64,000 nt of DNA from positions 111,898,432 through 111,962,431 of the forward strand of contig NC_080685.1 of the NCBI RefSeq assembly GCF_030445035.2, in the 5' to 3' direction. The translations under genes were made by a program, and so were the position numbers. The DNA comes from Dasypus novemcinctus. Its lineage: Eukaryota > Chordata > Mammalia > Cingulata > Dasypodidae. The notes under the pieces are model-generated. The model worked only from the letters and a program-made list of their open reading frames with translations, had not been told where the DNA came from and searched no databases. How positions within the stretch are numbered: the stretch's first letter is position 1; every line of letters starts with the position of its first letter. Shown piece by piece: positions 20,580-30,385 of the stretch.

Positions 20580-22130
20580 GAAACCGTTTTTATCACGATG
20601 GTCACCGTCTGGTTCGGCATCCCTCTGCTGTCTTCGGAGCGTCTACCGAGCAGCCTTGGTGCTGGTGCTGTTTGCCGGGGACCTCTGGAGGGTCGTGGGG
20701 TCCCGGCAAGGGGCGAGGGGTTCCCCTCTCCGACCCTGGGGGCAAGCCTGACCCCGGGCAAAACGCGGACGGTTCCGCCTGCCGCCGCCTCTGGCCTGGC
20801 GGCCTCGGGTTGTGCCGCCCGCCCTCGGCCGTCGGCCTCTCCTCTCCCACGTCGGTGTTCCTGCCGCCCTTCCTGTCAGGGAGGAGATCAGGCCCGGCCG
20901 GAGGCGGCCCTTTTAAACTGCGTTTGTGTCCTCACAGAGGACCCGAAAGGGCAGGCCCGAAAGGGAGGCTGGGGAAAGCCGAGCCGAGGCGCAGCGCCCC
21001 CCGGGCGCCCGGGAGCCGCCCGGCTCAGGACCCGCGGCTTCCCGAGCGCCAGGCGCCCCGCCCAGCCTGGGGGCTGCCGCCCTCGACGCCGCCGGAAGAG
21101 GCGTCCGGAAATGGCCGCGGCGCCCTCGACGCCGCCGGGAGAGGCGCCCGGAAATGGCCGCGGCGCCCTCGACGCCGCCGGGAGAGGCGCCCGGAAATGG
21201 CGGCGGCGCCCTCGACGCCGCCGGGAGAGGCGCCCGGAAATGGCGGCGGCGCCCTCGACGCCGCCGGGAGAGGCGCCCGGAAATGGCGGCGGCGCCCTCG
21301 ACGCCGCCGGGAGAGGCGCCCGGAAATGGCGGCGGCGCCCTCGACGCCGCCGGGAGAGGCGCCCGGAAATGGCGGCGGCGCCCTCGACGCCGCCGGGAGA
21401 GGCGCCCGGAAATGGCCGCGGCGCGCGCCCGCGCGGGCTGGGGGAGACGAGGCCGGGGCCGCGCGGGCTGCGGCGCGTCGGCGGGGCGCGGGGAATCCCG
21501 GCCGGGCCCGCTGCTCTGCTCTGACTCAGCCTGAAACCCCTTTTTCGTCCGCAGGCAGCCCGCAACCAGTGCAGTGGAGCGCCTGCGAACCTGTCTGGAC
21601 CGGAAACCACGGGGCGTGTTCCGAGCCGCTGTTTCCAGAACCAGAAGGGAAACCTCCCACAGGCTCGTCTGCCTCCTCTGACGCAGAGGGCCGGGCCCAG
21701 CCGTGTGCGGCAGGTGCTGTGGGCCGGCGGCCGGCTTTCTCACGGAGCTGAACGACGGCGCGGGAGTTTACACCGACAGGAAGCTGGCAGGGCGCGCTGT
21801 TGGGGCGAGGCCCGTGAGGCCGCCTGCTTGGCCTGCCCGTGGGCGCCTGCGGGAGGACGGGAGGCCGAGAGCCCACGGCCAGGCTGTTCAGCCCGGGGAC
21901 GCGCGCGGGCGCGGGCGGGTGGGAGGCCGTCGCTGTGGGGCCGCCTCTGCCCCAGGAGGGCCGGCCTTCCGTGCGTGGAGAGAAGGGACCGGGCTGCGGG
22001 AACCCGCACGCCCCCCACCGCCCAGAGGCTGCAGAAGGCTCTAGCGCAGGAGGGGCTGGGAAGCCATGCTGTGGCTCGAGTGCCCCCAGCAAGGGGCGAG
22101 GGGAGCGCCCTGATTGAGATCCGTGATTCG
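20580..22130. promoter_or_regulatory. CpG island 1, candidate promoter
   Basis: About 1.5 kb of very high G+C and CpG content rises abruptly from AT-rich repeats. It contains the 43-bp tandem array at 21078-21421 and a plausible 3' splice acceptor at about 21541-21555 ('cctttttcgtccgcag'), with another at about 20926-20937. Long frames exist on both strands (up to 359 codons), but they arise from the GC-rich composition and the non-triplet repeat, and I recognise no protein. It most likely marks a transcription start of unknown direction. Confidence 0.75.
21078..21421 (+). repeat. 43-bp minisatellite, 8 units, with YY1/ETS-like sites
   Basis: Units start at 21078, 21121, 21164, 21207, 21250, 21293, 21336 and 21379, an exact 43-bp period. 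Each contains 'ccggaaatggc'. Five (units 3-7) continue as 'atggcggc', the YY1 core. Units 1, 2 and 8 have 'atggccgc'. The preceding 'ccggaa' fits an ETS site. There are about nine CpGs per unit. Units differ at only a few positions, so the array is recent or homogenised. Since 43 is not divisible by 3, translations rotate through three frames. Confidence 0.93.
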
Positions 22131-22580
22131 CAGACTGCTGGGAGTGGAGACACTTTGGTATAGCTTGTGTCGGGGTGCATTCTTCTCCCCCACCCTTTGT
22201 TTTTTTTTTTTCAGGGAGTCCTTGTACCTGGGGAGCAGGTGCTCAACCCCTGGAGCTACATCTGTTCCCTCCCCACCCTTTAGAAGTGTTGTTAGCTCAA
22301 AAATTAATTTTGTTTTAACTGTTAAGATTAAAAATGTCCTGGTTTTTGAAACTGGTAAGACAAGTGTTGAACCTGAGGTTCTGCAGTATTAGGACTGGGA
22401 CTGTTCTCTGCCGTGAGCGCTAGAAGGTGAAGCGGAGGCCTCTGGTGCGGTGGGAAGAGAGGTCGTCACAGGAGCATCTTGCTTGCTCATTCGTCCCCAC
22501 CCCGGGCAAGGCCGACTCCTGGGAATGTTTGATAAAACATTCTTTTCCCAGGCTTATTACTAATCAAAATGTAAGTTTTT
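22131..22580. other. CpG island shoulder with a short DAS-type SINE
   Basis: A minus-strand short DAS SINE occupies 22201-22271, with the flanking direct repeat 'cccaccctttg' at about 22189-22199 and a near copy at 22273-22282. The remainder shows nothing recognisable. Confidence 0.6.
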
Positions 22581-22589
22581 GCTTCTGAT

Positions 22590-22850
22590 CTCTTTCCTCT
22601 AGAGTCTGTGATTCATCTTGCCCCCAGAGTTAATTTCCTAAAACAGATTTAATCATGCCACCTCCCCTCCTCAACAGTTTTCAGTGGCTCCCCACTACTT
22701 ATTATCAAGCCCAACATCTTAGCATGGGGTATGGAAAACCTTTCATGACTCGACTTTGTACTACCTTTCCAGTTTCAACATCTTTTACAACCCTCCCTGT
22801 ACCATGAGTCCTTGGGTCATCTGCTGAACACCAAGAACCAGAAAAGCTTA
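22590..22850 (+). repeat. L2 fragment, first part
   Basis: The run 'cagttttcagtggctccccactacttatt' with 'agcatggggtatggaaaacc' is typical of the L2 region near the end of its reading frame. It is interrupted at about 22850 and continues at about 23300. Confidence 0.7.
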
Positions 22851-23295
22851 GCCCAAACTGGCTTATACAATACAGGGATTTATTAGCTCCTGGGCCAAAA
22901 AAAGTCCAGTGTCAGGGTGTTTCACGCAAGGCTTGATCCAGCAAGTCAACAGTACCCCCAATGACCTAATTTCTTTCTGTCAGACTGTCGAGGTCCCAAG
23001 ATGGTTGCCAGTAGCGCCTGGGCTTTGTGCTTCTCTGTGCATGTCTCCAGCATTTGTAGCTGATCTTCAATCTGGTTAGACTTGTTTCTGTCTTGTGTCT
23101 CTCCCTTCACCAACCAATTCCTGTGGTCAGGGGGATGGAATGTGCCAATTGGTTGCCCGTTGCAGGGTTCCCCCTTGCATCTGGAGTTTCCCAGAACTGT
23201 ATGGATATCTAAGTAGACCTTGGGGGTGCAGGAAGGAGGAAGGGCTGGAATCTGCGAAGGTACTAAGCATTTGTTCACTCCAAACCACCGACACA
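22851..23295. repeat. Ancient interspersed repeat inserted in L2 (family unsure)
   Basis: Phrases such as 'aaactggcttatacaataca', 'cctgtggtcagggggatgg' and 'caattggttgcc' recall an old placental repeat, but I cannot name it. It sits between two halves of one L2, so it is younger than that L2. Confidence 0.45.
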
Positions 23296-23640
23296 TTTAC
23301 ATCTCGTGCCTTCCCTCCCCTCCTCGTTCTTCCTGGAATATACCACCCACTTCCACTGATCACATCTGACTCCTGTTTAAAGGCCTTGCTCAGGTGCCAC
23401 CTCTCCTGTATGCCTCTTCTAGTCTGGTAAGACTAATCCTTCTCCCACTCCTCTACGCCCCGGAACACACTGTGCTTCTGTATCATGTGCAACTGCACCG
23501 ATTAATTCTACTTGCATTATGTGTAATTGCTTATGCCTGACTCCTCCATTGAACCTAAAGACCCTTGAAGAAGGGGGATTCACACTTTGCTCATTGTGGG
23601 GCTTTACAAGTGTTGAATAATAGTAACAATCAATTTCAAT
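23296..23640 (+). repeat. L2 fragment, second part (3' end)
   Basis: It has 'ctcaggtgccacctctcctgta', then the 'cctaaagacccttgaagaagg' block and 'aagtgttgaataatag' at the end, in the order of the L2 3' terminus. Confidence 0.75.
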
Positions 23641-24270
23641 GTTGAGAGTTTACTGTGTGAAAGACACCCATGGACTCTTTCCACATAATTTTCTTTAATC
23701 CCATTTCATTTTGGCAACAACATGATGAGATAGATACTATTATAATCACTCCTAATTTACAGGTGAGGAAACAGGTTTTGCATGAGGTAAGTGAATTGTT
23801 AGCAGATAGTAGCAGAGAGGCTTGGACCTAGGTTTTTTTTTTTTTTTAAAGATTTATTTTTTACTTATTTCTCTCCTCTTCCGCCTCCCTCCCAGTTGTC
23901 TGTTCTCTGTGTCCATTCGCTGTGTGTTCTTCTGTGTTCACTTGCATTTTTGTCAGCGGCACCTGGAATCTGTGTCGCTCTTTGTTGTGTCATCCTGCTG
24001 CGTCAGCTCTCAGTGTGTGCGGCACCATTCCTGGGCAGGCTGCACTTTATTTTGCGCTGGGTGGCTCTCCTTACGGGGTGCACTCCTTGCGTGTGCGGCT
24101 CCCCTAGACACCCTTGCGTGACGGGGCACTCCTTGCATGCATCAGCACTGCGCGTGGGCCAGCTGCACACGGGTCAAGGAGGCCGTGGGTTTGAACCCTG
24201 GACCTCCTATGTGGTAGGTGGCTCTGTCAGTTGAGCTGCATCCTCTTCCCTGGACCTAGTTTTTTGCTGC
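23641..24270 (-). repeat. MIR split by a DAS-III-type SINE
   Basis: The region 23650-23828 is a reversed MIR ('tttacaggtgaggaaacagg'). A DAS-III SINE, also minus strand, occupies about 23832-24249. The duplication 'tggacctag' occurs at about 23823-23831 and 24250-24258, after which MIR-side sequence continues. This gives a clear order: MIR first, DAS later. Confidence 0.82.
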
Positions 24271-24369
24271 CTCCAGTGTTCAGGTTTGTAAGCATTGTGT
24301 TATCATGTTTTGTACTGAAACTTGCAAAGACTCTTTCCTGGAAGGTGAGTCCCTGGGAAAGGTGGAGTC

Positions 24370-25770
24370 TTGAGGGAGGACTGGAGGAAGGTCGGCAGAG
24401 GCGCACATGTGTTTGGGGCTTTGGGAGAAGCCCGAGGGACTGTGTGGAGGACACTGGTGGGAAGTGGGTGGCAGAGGCACCCCTGGGACTCGCTCAGGGC
24501 GGCTTGCCAGCACGGGGTCTTCCTTCAGGAACTGCTTTGGGCGGCGCCCAGTAGTGCTGCAGCACCGTGTGCTCAGATACTTGGGTCCTGGCTTCCTTCT
24601 GGTCCTCAGAAACAGGCCTACGCCCAAGGGACTGGAAATGAGGCCGCAACTCCCACCTGCTCGGTAAAACCGAGTGGCGTGAGGCCACCGCTTGCCGCTC
24701 ACCTGTGCGAGTGGAGCTCGCTGGGAAGGGAAGAGAGAACCCTCGAGGGGCAGCGCGGGGCAGCGCGGGGCAGCGCCGCCTCAGACCGCCCGGCCCCCCC
24801 CCCGCTTCCTGTCCTGAGCGGCAGGAGGCACCTCCGCGGGCCGCAGGGGTCCGCACCGCCGCGAGTCAGGCGAGGGCGCCAGGCCGCCCGGGTGACGTGC
24901 TGGGCTCCACCAAGCACGGCTGAAAACCGCAGCCCCTCTTGGGGCTGTGCCGCCGCCGGGGGTCTTCAGGAGCCACGTGGACCGGAGAGGAAACGGCGGG
25001 CTTCGAAACCGCGAGGACGGCGAGCGACAGGGCGGGGGCCGGGGGGAGGGCAGGGCGAGGTGGAGGGTGAAGACGCGGGGTGCCGGGGGCGGGGCGGCCA
25101 GCGGGCGGGGGCCTCTGCTCCAGGCCCCGCCGCCCGGGAGAGGCTGGGGTGGGGGTCCGCGAGCCCTGCGCAAGGCCCAAGTCCCCGCCTTGGGGAGAGA
25201 GGGGTGACCAGGACGCCCCCACATCCCTCGCGCCGAGGCGGCCCCGGGCTCGAGCAGGCGGCTCCCCCCGCCCCTCCCACGCCCTCCCGGCGCTCGCCGC
25301 ACGCCTGCGCACCGCCTTCCTCTCCTTCCCCGCCTCTTCCGCTGGGACCCGACGCCCACGGGACGCCCACGGGATGCGAGCTCCGGGTCTCTGGCCAGCT
25401 GGGCCCCGGCGCCCAGGGCGCGGCAGGGCGTGCCCCCGCCCGCCGTCCTATCTCGGCGACCCACAGCCTGGCACGGCGCCCGGGGCTGGTGCGCCCGAGG
25501 GAGGAGGGCGCCGCGCAGGGCGCGCCCCAGAAGACGCGGCTGGCGGGGGAGATAGGGCGCCCGCGGGCACGAGCACCTGCAGCCCTGGCCCCGCCGAGGC
25601 CGGTGCCTGCCAGCCCCGCGAGGGTGGGGCCAGGGGCCCGGGGCGGCCCGGGGAGGCGGGCAGGTGCGCCTCCTCAGCCCCCGCCCCGTTTGCACCCTGT
25701 TCCCCGAGAGCCGCGGAGCGCCGAGGTGGTGCCACAAAACCCGGTTTTCTTAGGGGTGGTGTGAACGTAG
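24370..25770. promoter_or_regulatory. CpG island 2, candidate promoter
   Basis: About 1.4 kb is very GC- and CpG-rich, with Sp1-like 'gggcgggg' boxes (near 25032 and 25088). A small run of three 10-bp units, 'ggggcagcgc', lies near 24752. A 464-codon frame on plus (24370-25764) and a 318-codon frame on minus (24781-25737) overlap, which points to composition, not coding. A first exon of an unidentified gene could be here, but I see no recognisable protein. Confidence 0.7.
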
Positions 25771-25774
25771 CTTG

Positions 25775-26075
25775 CTTGCCCTCTTCTAGGCTTGCTTTCT
25801 CCATCTGCAAAGTGGAGATAGCACTTGCCCTGCTTACGAAGGAGGTCGTTTTGAGGGTTGTGCGGCTAATGTGCGGCCGCTAGAGCTAGAGAATGCGGGC
25901 GCAAGCCCTGCCCTTGCCGCCTGTCAGCTGACCTCGGCTTCTGTTGTCTCATCTAGGAGGAATACTAGAATCCAGCTCTTAGGAGCGTGTTGATGCTGGA
26001 GCGAGCCTAGTGTAGTGCCTGGTTTACTGTAAATCACTCAATAAATGCTGCCTCGTCATTATTAGTGGAAGCATT
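25775..26075 (+). repeat. MIR
   Basis: The MIR core 'tttctccatctgcaaagtggagatagc' is followed further on by 'gtagtgcctggtttactgtaaatcactcaataaatgctg', in the order of MIR. An unrelated stretch at about 25870-25940 may be a short insertion or divergence. It directly flanks CpG island 2. Confidence 0.8.
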
Positions 26076-26404
26076 TTGTAAATTACGGTGAGTCCTTTAA
26101 AAATGCAGGGCCTTAAACTCATGAAGTTAGTGATTAGAATATAGGTCACCAGGAAATAGAATGAGGGTGCAGAATGAAAAGCCAAGGGTTAGTGTGTGCA
26201 GAATTGATTAAAAGGTTGTTTGTAATATTTGGAAATGAATGGAAATGGTTAAAGCTTATGGCGTTTGTAACTAGCAGAACTATTGTATGGGCATGACAGC
26301 GCGTGAAAGGGGAAGTCTAAGGTCTTGTATATAGCTAGAAGGAAAGCTAAAGATGTAGCCTGAGACTGTTTGACATAGTGAAACCTCATGTGAAACACAA
26401 ATAT
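26076..26404. other. Unassigned sequence
   Basis: AT-rich, no gene or confident repeat seen. It ends at a DAS-III SINE. Confidence 0.4.
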
Positions 26405-26810
26405 GGGGAAGCGGACTTGGCCCAGTGGTTAGGGTGTCCGTCTACCACATGGGAGGTCCGCGGTTCAAACCCCGGGCCTCCTTGACCCGTGTGGAGCTGG
26501 CCCATGCGCAGTGCTGATGCGTGCAAGGAGTGCCTTGCCACGCAGGGGTGTCCCTGTGCAGGGGAGCCCCATGCGCAAGGGAGCCCATGCACAAGGAGTG
26601 CACCCCGTAAGGAGAGCCGCCCAGTGCGAAAGAAAGTGCAGCCTGCCCAGGAATGGCGCGGCACACACGGAGAGCTGACACAGCAAGATGACGCAACAAA
26701 AGAAACACAGATTCCCAGTGCTACTGATAAGGATAGAAGTGGTCACAGAAGAGCACACAGTGAATGGGGGGGGGTAGGGGGAGGGGGAATAAATAAATCT
26801 TTGAAAAAAC
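26405..26810 (+). repeat. DAS-III-type SINE, plus strand
   Basis: This is one of only three plus-oriented DAS-III copies. It starts 'ggggaagcggacttggccc' with an A-box-like region and has the B-box 'cggttcaaaccccggg' at 26460. It ends 'aataaataaatctttgaaaaaa'. The duplication 'cacaaatatg' borders it at about 26397 and 26812. Both promoter boxes look intact, so it might still be read by RNA polymerase III. Confidence 0.9.
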
Positions 26811-27299
26811 CCACAAATATGGGTGATACTGCATATATGTAAGGATGTTACAAAATATAAATACAAATAAACTAGAGAGAAGCAAACAATAGCAGCTATG
26901 TAAGGTAGGGCAAGCACAGAGAGATTGAGAGGTGATGAGTTGTTTGATTGTTTTCTGTTTCTTAGTATTAATACTGGAATAATGAAAATGCTCTAAAAAC
27001 GATTATATTGATGAATGCACAACTTTGTGATTATACTGAATGCCATTGATTGTACCCTTGGGATGGATTTATGCTTTATTAACATTATCAATGAAACTGA
27101 CTTGTTAAAAAAAAAAACATGTAGGACATTATTATTTTGTAGACTGACTGAAGCAGAATTTGTAAAGGAATTCCCCTTTCAGTTTCCTTTCCCCTTGGAA
27201 GTTTCTGCTTTCCTCTGCGGTGCTTCGGAGGTTCCAGCAGGAGATTCCTCCTGGAGTAGGATCCTCACCCTGCTTCCTCTCCCCTCCCTTCTGCCAGTG
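26811..27299. other. Unassigned AT-rich sequence, partly LINE-1-like
   Basis: The stretch around 26970-27120 ('attgtacccttgggatggatttatg', A-run) resembles a LINE-1 3' tail. Nothing genic is visible. Confidence 0.45.
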
Positions 27300-27410
27300 C
27301 AAATCCCATTTTTCCTTTAAGGCCCAACTCAGGTTCTCCAAGAAAGCTTTTCACACTAATCCCACTGCACCTTGCTCTTTCTCTGGGCTCTCCTGTGAGG
27401 TCGCTGTAAC
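27300..27410 (+). repeat. L2 fragment
   Basis: The block 'aaggcccaactcaggttctccaagaaagctttt' followed by 'actaatcccactgcacc' is the L2 3' region, a short and diverged copy. Confidence 0.6.
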
Positions 27411-27640
27411 TAGTCTGACCATTCCAGTGTTTATAGAGTCAGACTGCTGGAGTTCAAAGCCACGTGTGAACCCTGCGGCCTGGTGAGTTGCTTAACCTTG
27501 CTACGCCCAAATTTACTCATCTGCAAAATGCAGAATAACAGTAACTACCTAATCGGGTCGTTACCAGGATCAGATGAGACCATACTCCTCAAATGGTCTG
27601 TGAGGATTGGCACATTGTGAGTGCTCAGTAGGGTTGTGTT
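27411..27640 (+). repeat. MIR
   Basis: This is a nearly full MIR: 'gagtcagactgctggagttcaaagcc', then 'ttgcttaaccttgctacgcc', 'ctcatctgcaaaatgcagaataacag' and 'gtgagtgctcagtag' in the correct order. Confidence 0.85.
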
Positions 27641-28210
27641 ATGGTTTTTATGTGGCTGAGTGTTTGCATATGAACATTTTGTCCCCCTGTCCTGGATGTA
27701 AGCTCTTTAAAAGCCGTTTAAGTCTTCTGTTCTCTCACCATATCATGAATCAAGATGTACATGTGAGATGCGGACTTGGCCCAGCGGTTAGGGCTTCCGC
27801 CTACCATGTGGGAGGTCCGTGTGGAGCTGGCCCGTGCGCAGTGCTGATGTGCGCAAGGAGTGCCGTGCCACGCAGGGGTGTCCCCGCGTGGGGGAGCCCC
27901 ACGCGCAAGTGCGCCCCGGAAGGAGAGCCGCCCAGCGCAAAAGAAAGTGCAGCCTGCCCAGGAATGGTGCTGCACACACGGAGAGCTGCCACAACAAGAT
28001 GATGCAACAAAAAGAGACACAGATTCCCATGCCGCTGACAACAACAGAAGCGGACAAAGAAGAACACGCAGCAAATAGACACAGAGAACAGACAACTGGG
28101 GGAAGGAGGGAAAGGGAGAGAGAAACTAAATAAATAATAGATAAATCTAAAAAAAAAAAAAGATGTACGTGCATTGAGCACTTAATAAATATCTTGAATC
28201 CATTTTCCTC
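27641..28210 (+). repeat. L2 3' end split by a plus-strand DAS-III-type SINE
   Basis: The left L2 piece is 'cctggatgtaagctctttaaaag' (27690-27715) and the right piece 'attgagcacttaataaatatc' (28172-28192). The SINE is about 27765-28160, flanked by 'agatgtacatg' / 'agatgtacgtg'. Its head has lost about 30 bases covering the B-box: 'ggaggtccg' runs straight into 'tgtggagctggcc' at 27810-27830, so it should be silent for RNA polymerase III. Confidence 0.82.
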
Positions 28211-28359
28211 CCATTTTGGTTAACTCCTCTGCAAATGTGCAGAATGATGCTACTTCACAACGATGATGTAGTGCTTTTCAAATTTTTACAGCAAAGGGCA
28301 CTAGTGTTTACTAAATACATATTATGTATCAGTGATGGTGCTTGGTACTTTTAAACATT

Positions 28360-28535
28360 ATTTCCTTTAACTTTTGTAAGAAAATCAAGTCCCAGGGGAC
28401 AGGTGTAACCATCCCCATTTTACCAATGAGAAAACTAGGGCTCAAAGAGAATAAATATATTGACCTTAATTACACAGCTACCAAAGCTGGAATTCAAACT
28501 GAGGTCTGATTGACTCCAAGGTCTTGTTTTATTTT
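28360..28535 (-). repeat. MIR, reversed
   Basis: The sequence 'ccattttaccaatgagaaaactagggctcaaagag' with 'acacagctaccaaagctggaattcaaac' is the antisense of MIR. Confidence 0.85.
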
Positions 28536-28912
28536 ATTTACATTATCATGTCATTAAATCACACTGTCTTTGCAGGCAGATTCTTAACGTTGATTTTATT
28601 TATTGTTTTTACGCTGACACCATAGGCATCCATGGTGTTCACTGAAATTGGTAAACTGCAGATTGATGACAAAAGATCTGGATGTGCAGAGTCCTTTGAA
28701 CAGGTCAAAGCTTTAACCGAAAGCAGCATGCTGAGCCCTGTGACCTATTACACTAAAAGTCTGGTGATTTCTCTAGAAATGATTGGCTTAAAGGCTTAAT
28801 TTTGTTTGCCACGTTGAAAGTACACTCTCTCTCCTGCCCATAGCTGGAAAGATTTCAGTGCCCAAGGTCCATGGGCAGTTTCCTTATTTGGAGGAATCCC
28901 AGTTCATAGACT
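28536..28912. other. Unassigned sequence
   Basis: No gene or clear repeat. It ends at the integration site of the next SINE. Confidence 0.4.
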
Positions 28913-28913
28913 T

Positions 28914-29339
28914 TTTTTTTTTTTTAAAGATTTATTATTTATGTATTTCTCTCCCCTTCCCCTCCTTCCCTCCCTCCCCGTTGTCTGCTCTGTGTGTCCA
29001 ATCTCTGTGTGTTTTTCTGTGTTCGCTTGTATTTTTGTCAGTGGCACTGGGAATCTGTCTCTTTTTGTGTCATCTTGCTGTGTCAGCTCTCCGTGTGTGT
29101 GACGCCATTCCTGGGCAGGCTGCACTTTCTTTCGTGCTGGGCGGCTCTCCTCATGGGGCGCACTCCTTGCACGTGGGGCTCCCCTACGCGGGGGACACCC
29201 CTGCGTGGCAGGGCACTCCTTGCGCCATCAGCACTGCGCATGGGCCAGCTCCACACGGGTCAAGGAGGCCCGGGGTTTGAACCCTGGACCTCCCATGTGG
29301 TAGGCAAACGCCCTAACCACTGGGCCAAATCTCCTTCCC
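28914..29339 (-). repeat. DAS-III-type SINE
   Basis: This full-length minus-strand copy has the target duplication 'ttcatagactt' at about 28904 and 29342. The plus strand carries a pyrimidine-rich stretch ending 'cag' at 29084-29086 and a 'gt' at 29300-29301, a latent exon of 213 bases (see findings). The 140-codon and 120-codon frames here are SINE sequence. Confidence 0.9.
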
Positions 29340-30169
29340 TGTTCATAGACTTCTGAATTCTAATGATCTTTTGGGAATGAAATTCGTTTATAACGAAGGC
29401 CGCTGGGTGTTAAAAGCAGCCCAAAGTCAGCGCTGAAATGGCGAGTCACCAGGACAGTGGCCGTGTTGCCTCTGGTGGCTGGCAGACGCGTTTCTCCCCC
29501 ACACTGTCCCTCTTGTCTTCCAAGGACAGTGGAGTGGAATGCCTCCAGGCAGAGGGAGGAAGCTAGCATGTCCCGTCTCTGCTGTCTTCTCTCCTGGTGG
29601 GCCCTGCTCTGCCAGGCATCAGGGCGCGGCCTGGTGGAGGCTCTACCGCAGCCGGTGGACAGGTCGGAGGTCTGAGTTCCAATTGCGTTGCTCCGTGGGC
29701 TTTGTGAGGGGGAGCATGGACGAGCAGGGAGATTGCATCTTCCCTGCTTCAGTGGCTGTCCCCGAAGTTAAGCCTGATTTAGTCCTTTAGAGATAGCCAT
29801 GTGTGAGCTGGAGGGGCGCCTACAAGCCACCATGTCTAGCAGCCATCCTGGGAAAATGGGATGAGTTGGGTTTACATTAGACCCTTTTCTATAATGGAAT
29901 TATATTGTATTAACCATTCAGACTGTGCCCAGCATTTCACTAAGGAGAAAATGATCACATTTTAATTCTCAACAAGCTTAAGATCTGCATGAGAAGAGCA
30001 CTCTTACTCCTAAAACAAGGGAAGACCAATTCTTAAAACATGGCAACAATATACCATTCCAGACAGAGTAAATCAAGTAGAGAATTGTTGCAGCAAGGCA
30101 GAGAAGAGGCGAGGATAGGTTGGGTGTTGCTGCTAAGACATGGAACCTGGAGCCACTCAGACTGGGCTC
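29340..30169. other. Unassigned sequence
   Basis: Moderately GC-rich from 29430 to 29800, with frames of 72-83 codons that have no recognisable domain. There is no repeat that I can name. It could hold exon or regulatory sequence of an unknown gene, but nothing supports a call. Confidence 0.35.
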
Positions 30170-30385
30170 AGATCTGGACTCTGTCACTTAACGTCAGTGT
30201 GACCTAGGCAAGGTAAGTGTCTGCTCTCTGCCTCAGTTTCCTCATTTGTAAATGAGGGTAATAATAGCACCTATCTTCTGGGGTTCATTATGAGCATTAA
30301 ACCAAATGAGTTAATATTTTGAGGTGAATGAAACAGTGCCCGGCACACTGTAAGTTCTATGTGAATGTCTAGTGTATCCCCACGA
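30170..30385 (+). repeat. MIR
   Basis: A clear MIR: 'ctctgtcacttaacgtcagtgtgacc', 'tgcctcagtttcctcatttgtaaatgagggtaataatag' and 'acagtgcccggcacactgtaag'. Confidence 0.92.

Noticed and set aside
20598-21751. Open frames of 202-359 codons (both strands) as protein-coding genes
   Set aside because: They overlap in several frames and on both strands, and come from GC-rich sequence that lacks stops plus a 43-bp repeat. No domain or family signature is present.
23822-24234. A recurring 'protein family' of 80-200 residues seen at more than 15 places (S-V-L-C-V-Y..., V-A-S-S-C-C-V-S-S-L-C-V...)
   Set aside because: All are translations of antisense DAS SINEs in different frames. Their similarity reflects the SINE, not a gene family.
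24370-25764. 464-codon frame as a gene
   Set aside because: It lies in a CpG island and faces a 318-codon minus frame. The composition (Arg, Pro, Gly, Ala) is what random GC-rich DNA gives, with no recognisable domain.
26405-26480. tRNA gene with A and B boxes
   Set aside because: The A- and B-box-like sequences belong to the tRNA-derived head of a DAS SINE. There is no complete cloverleaf or acceptor end.
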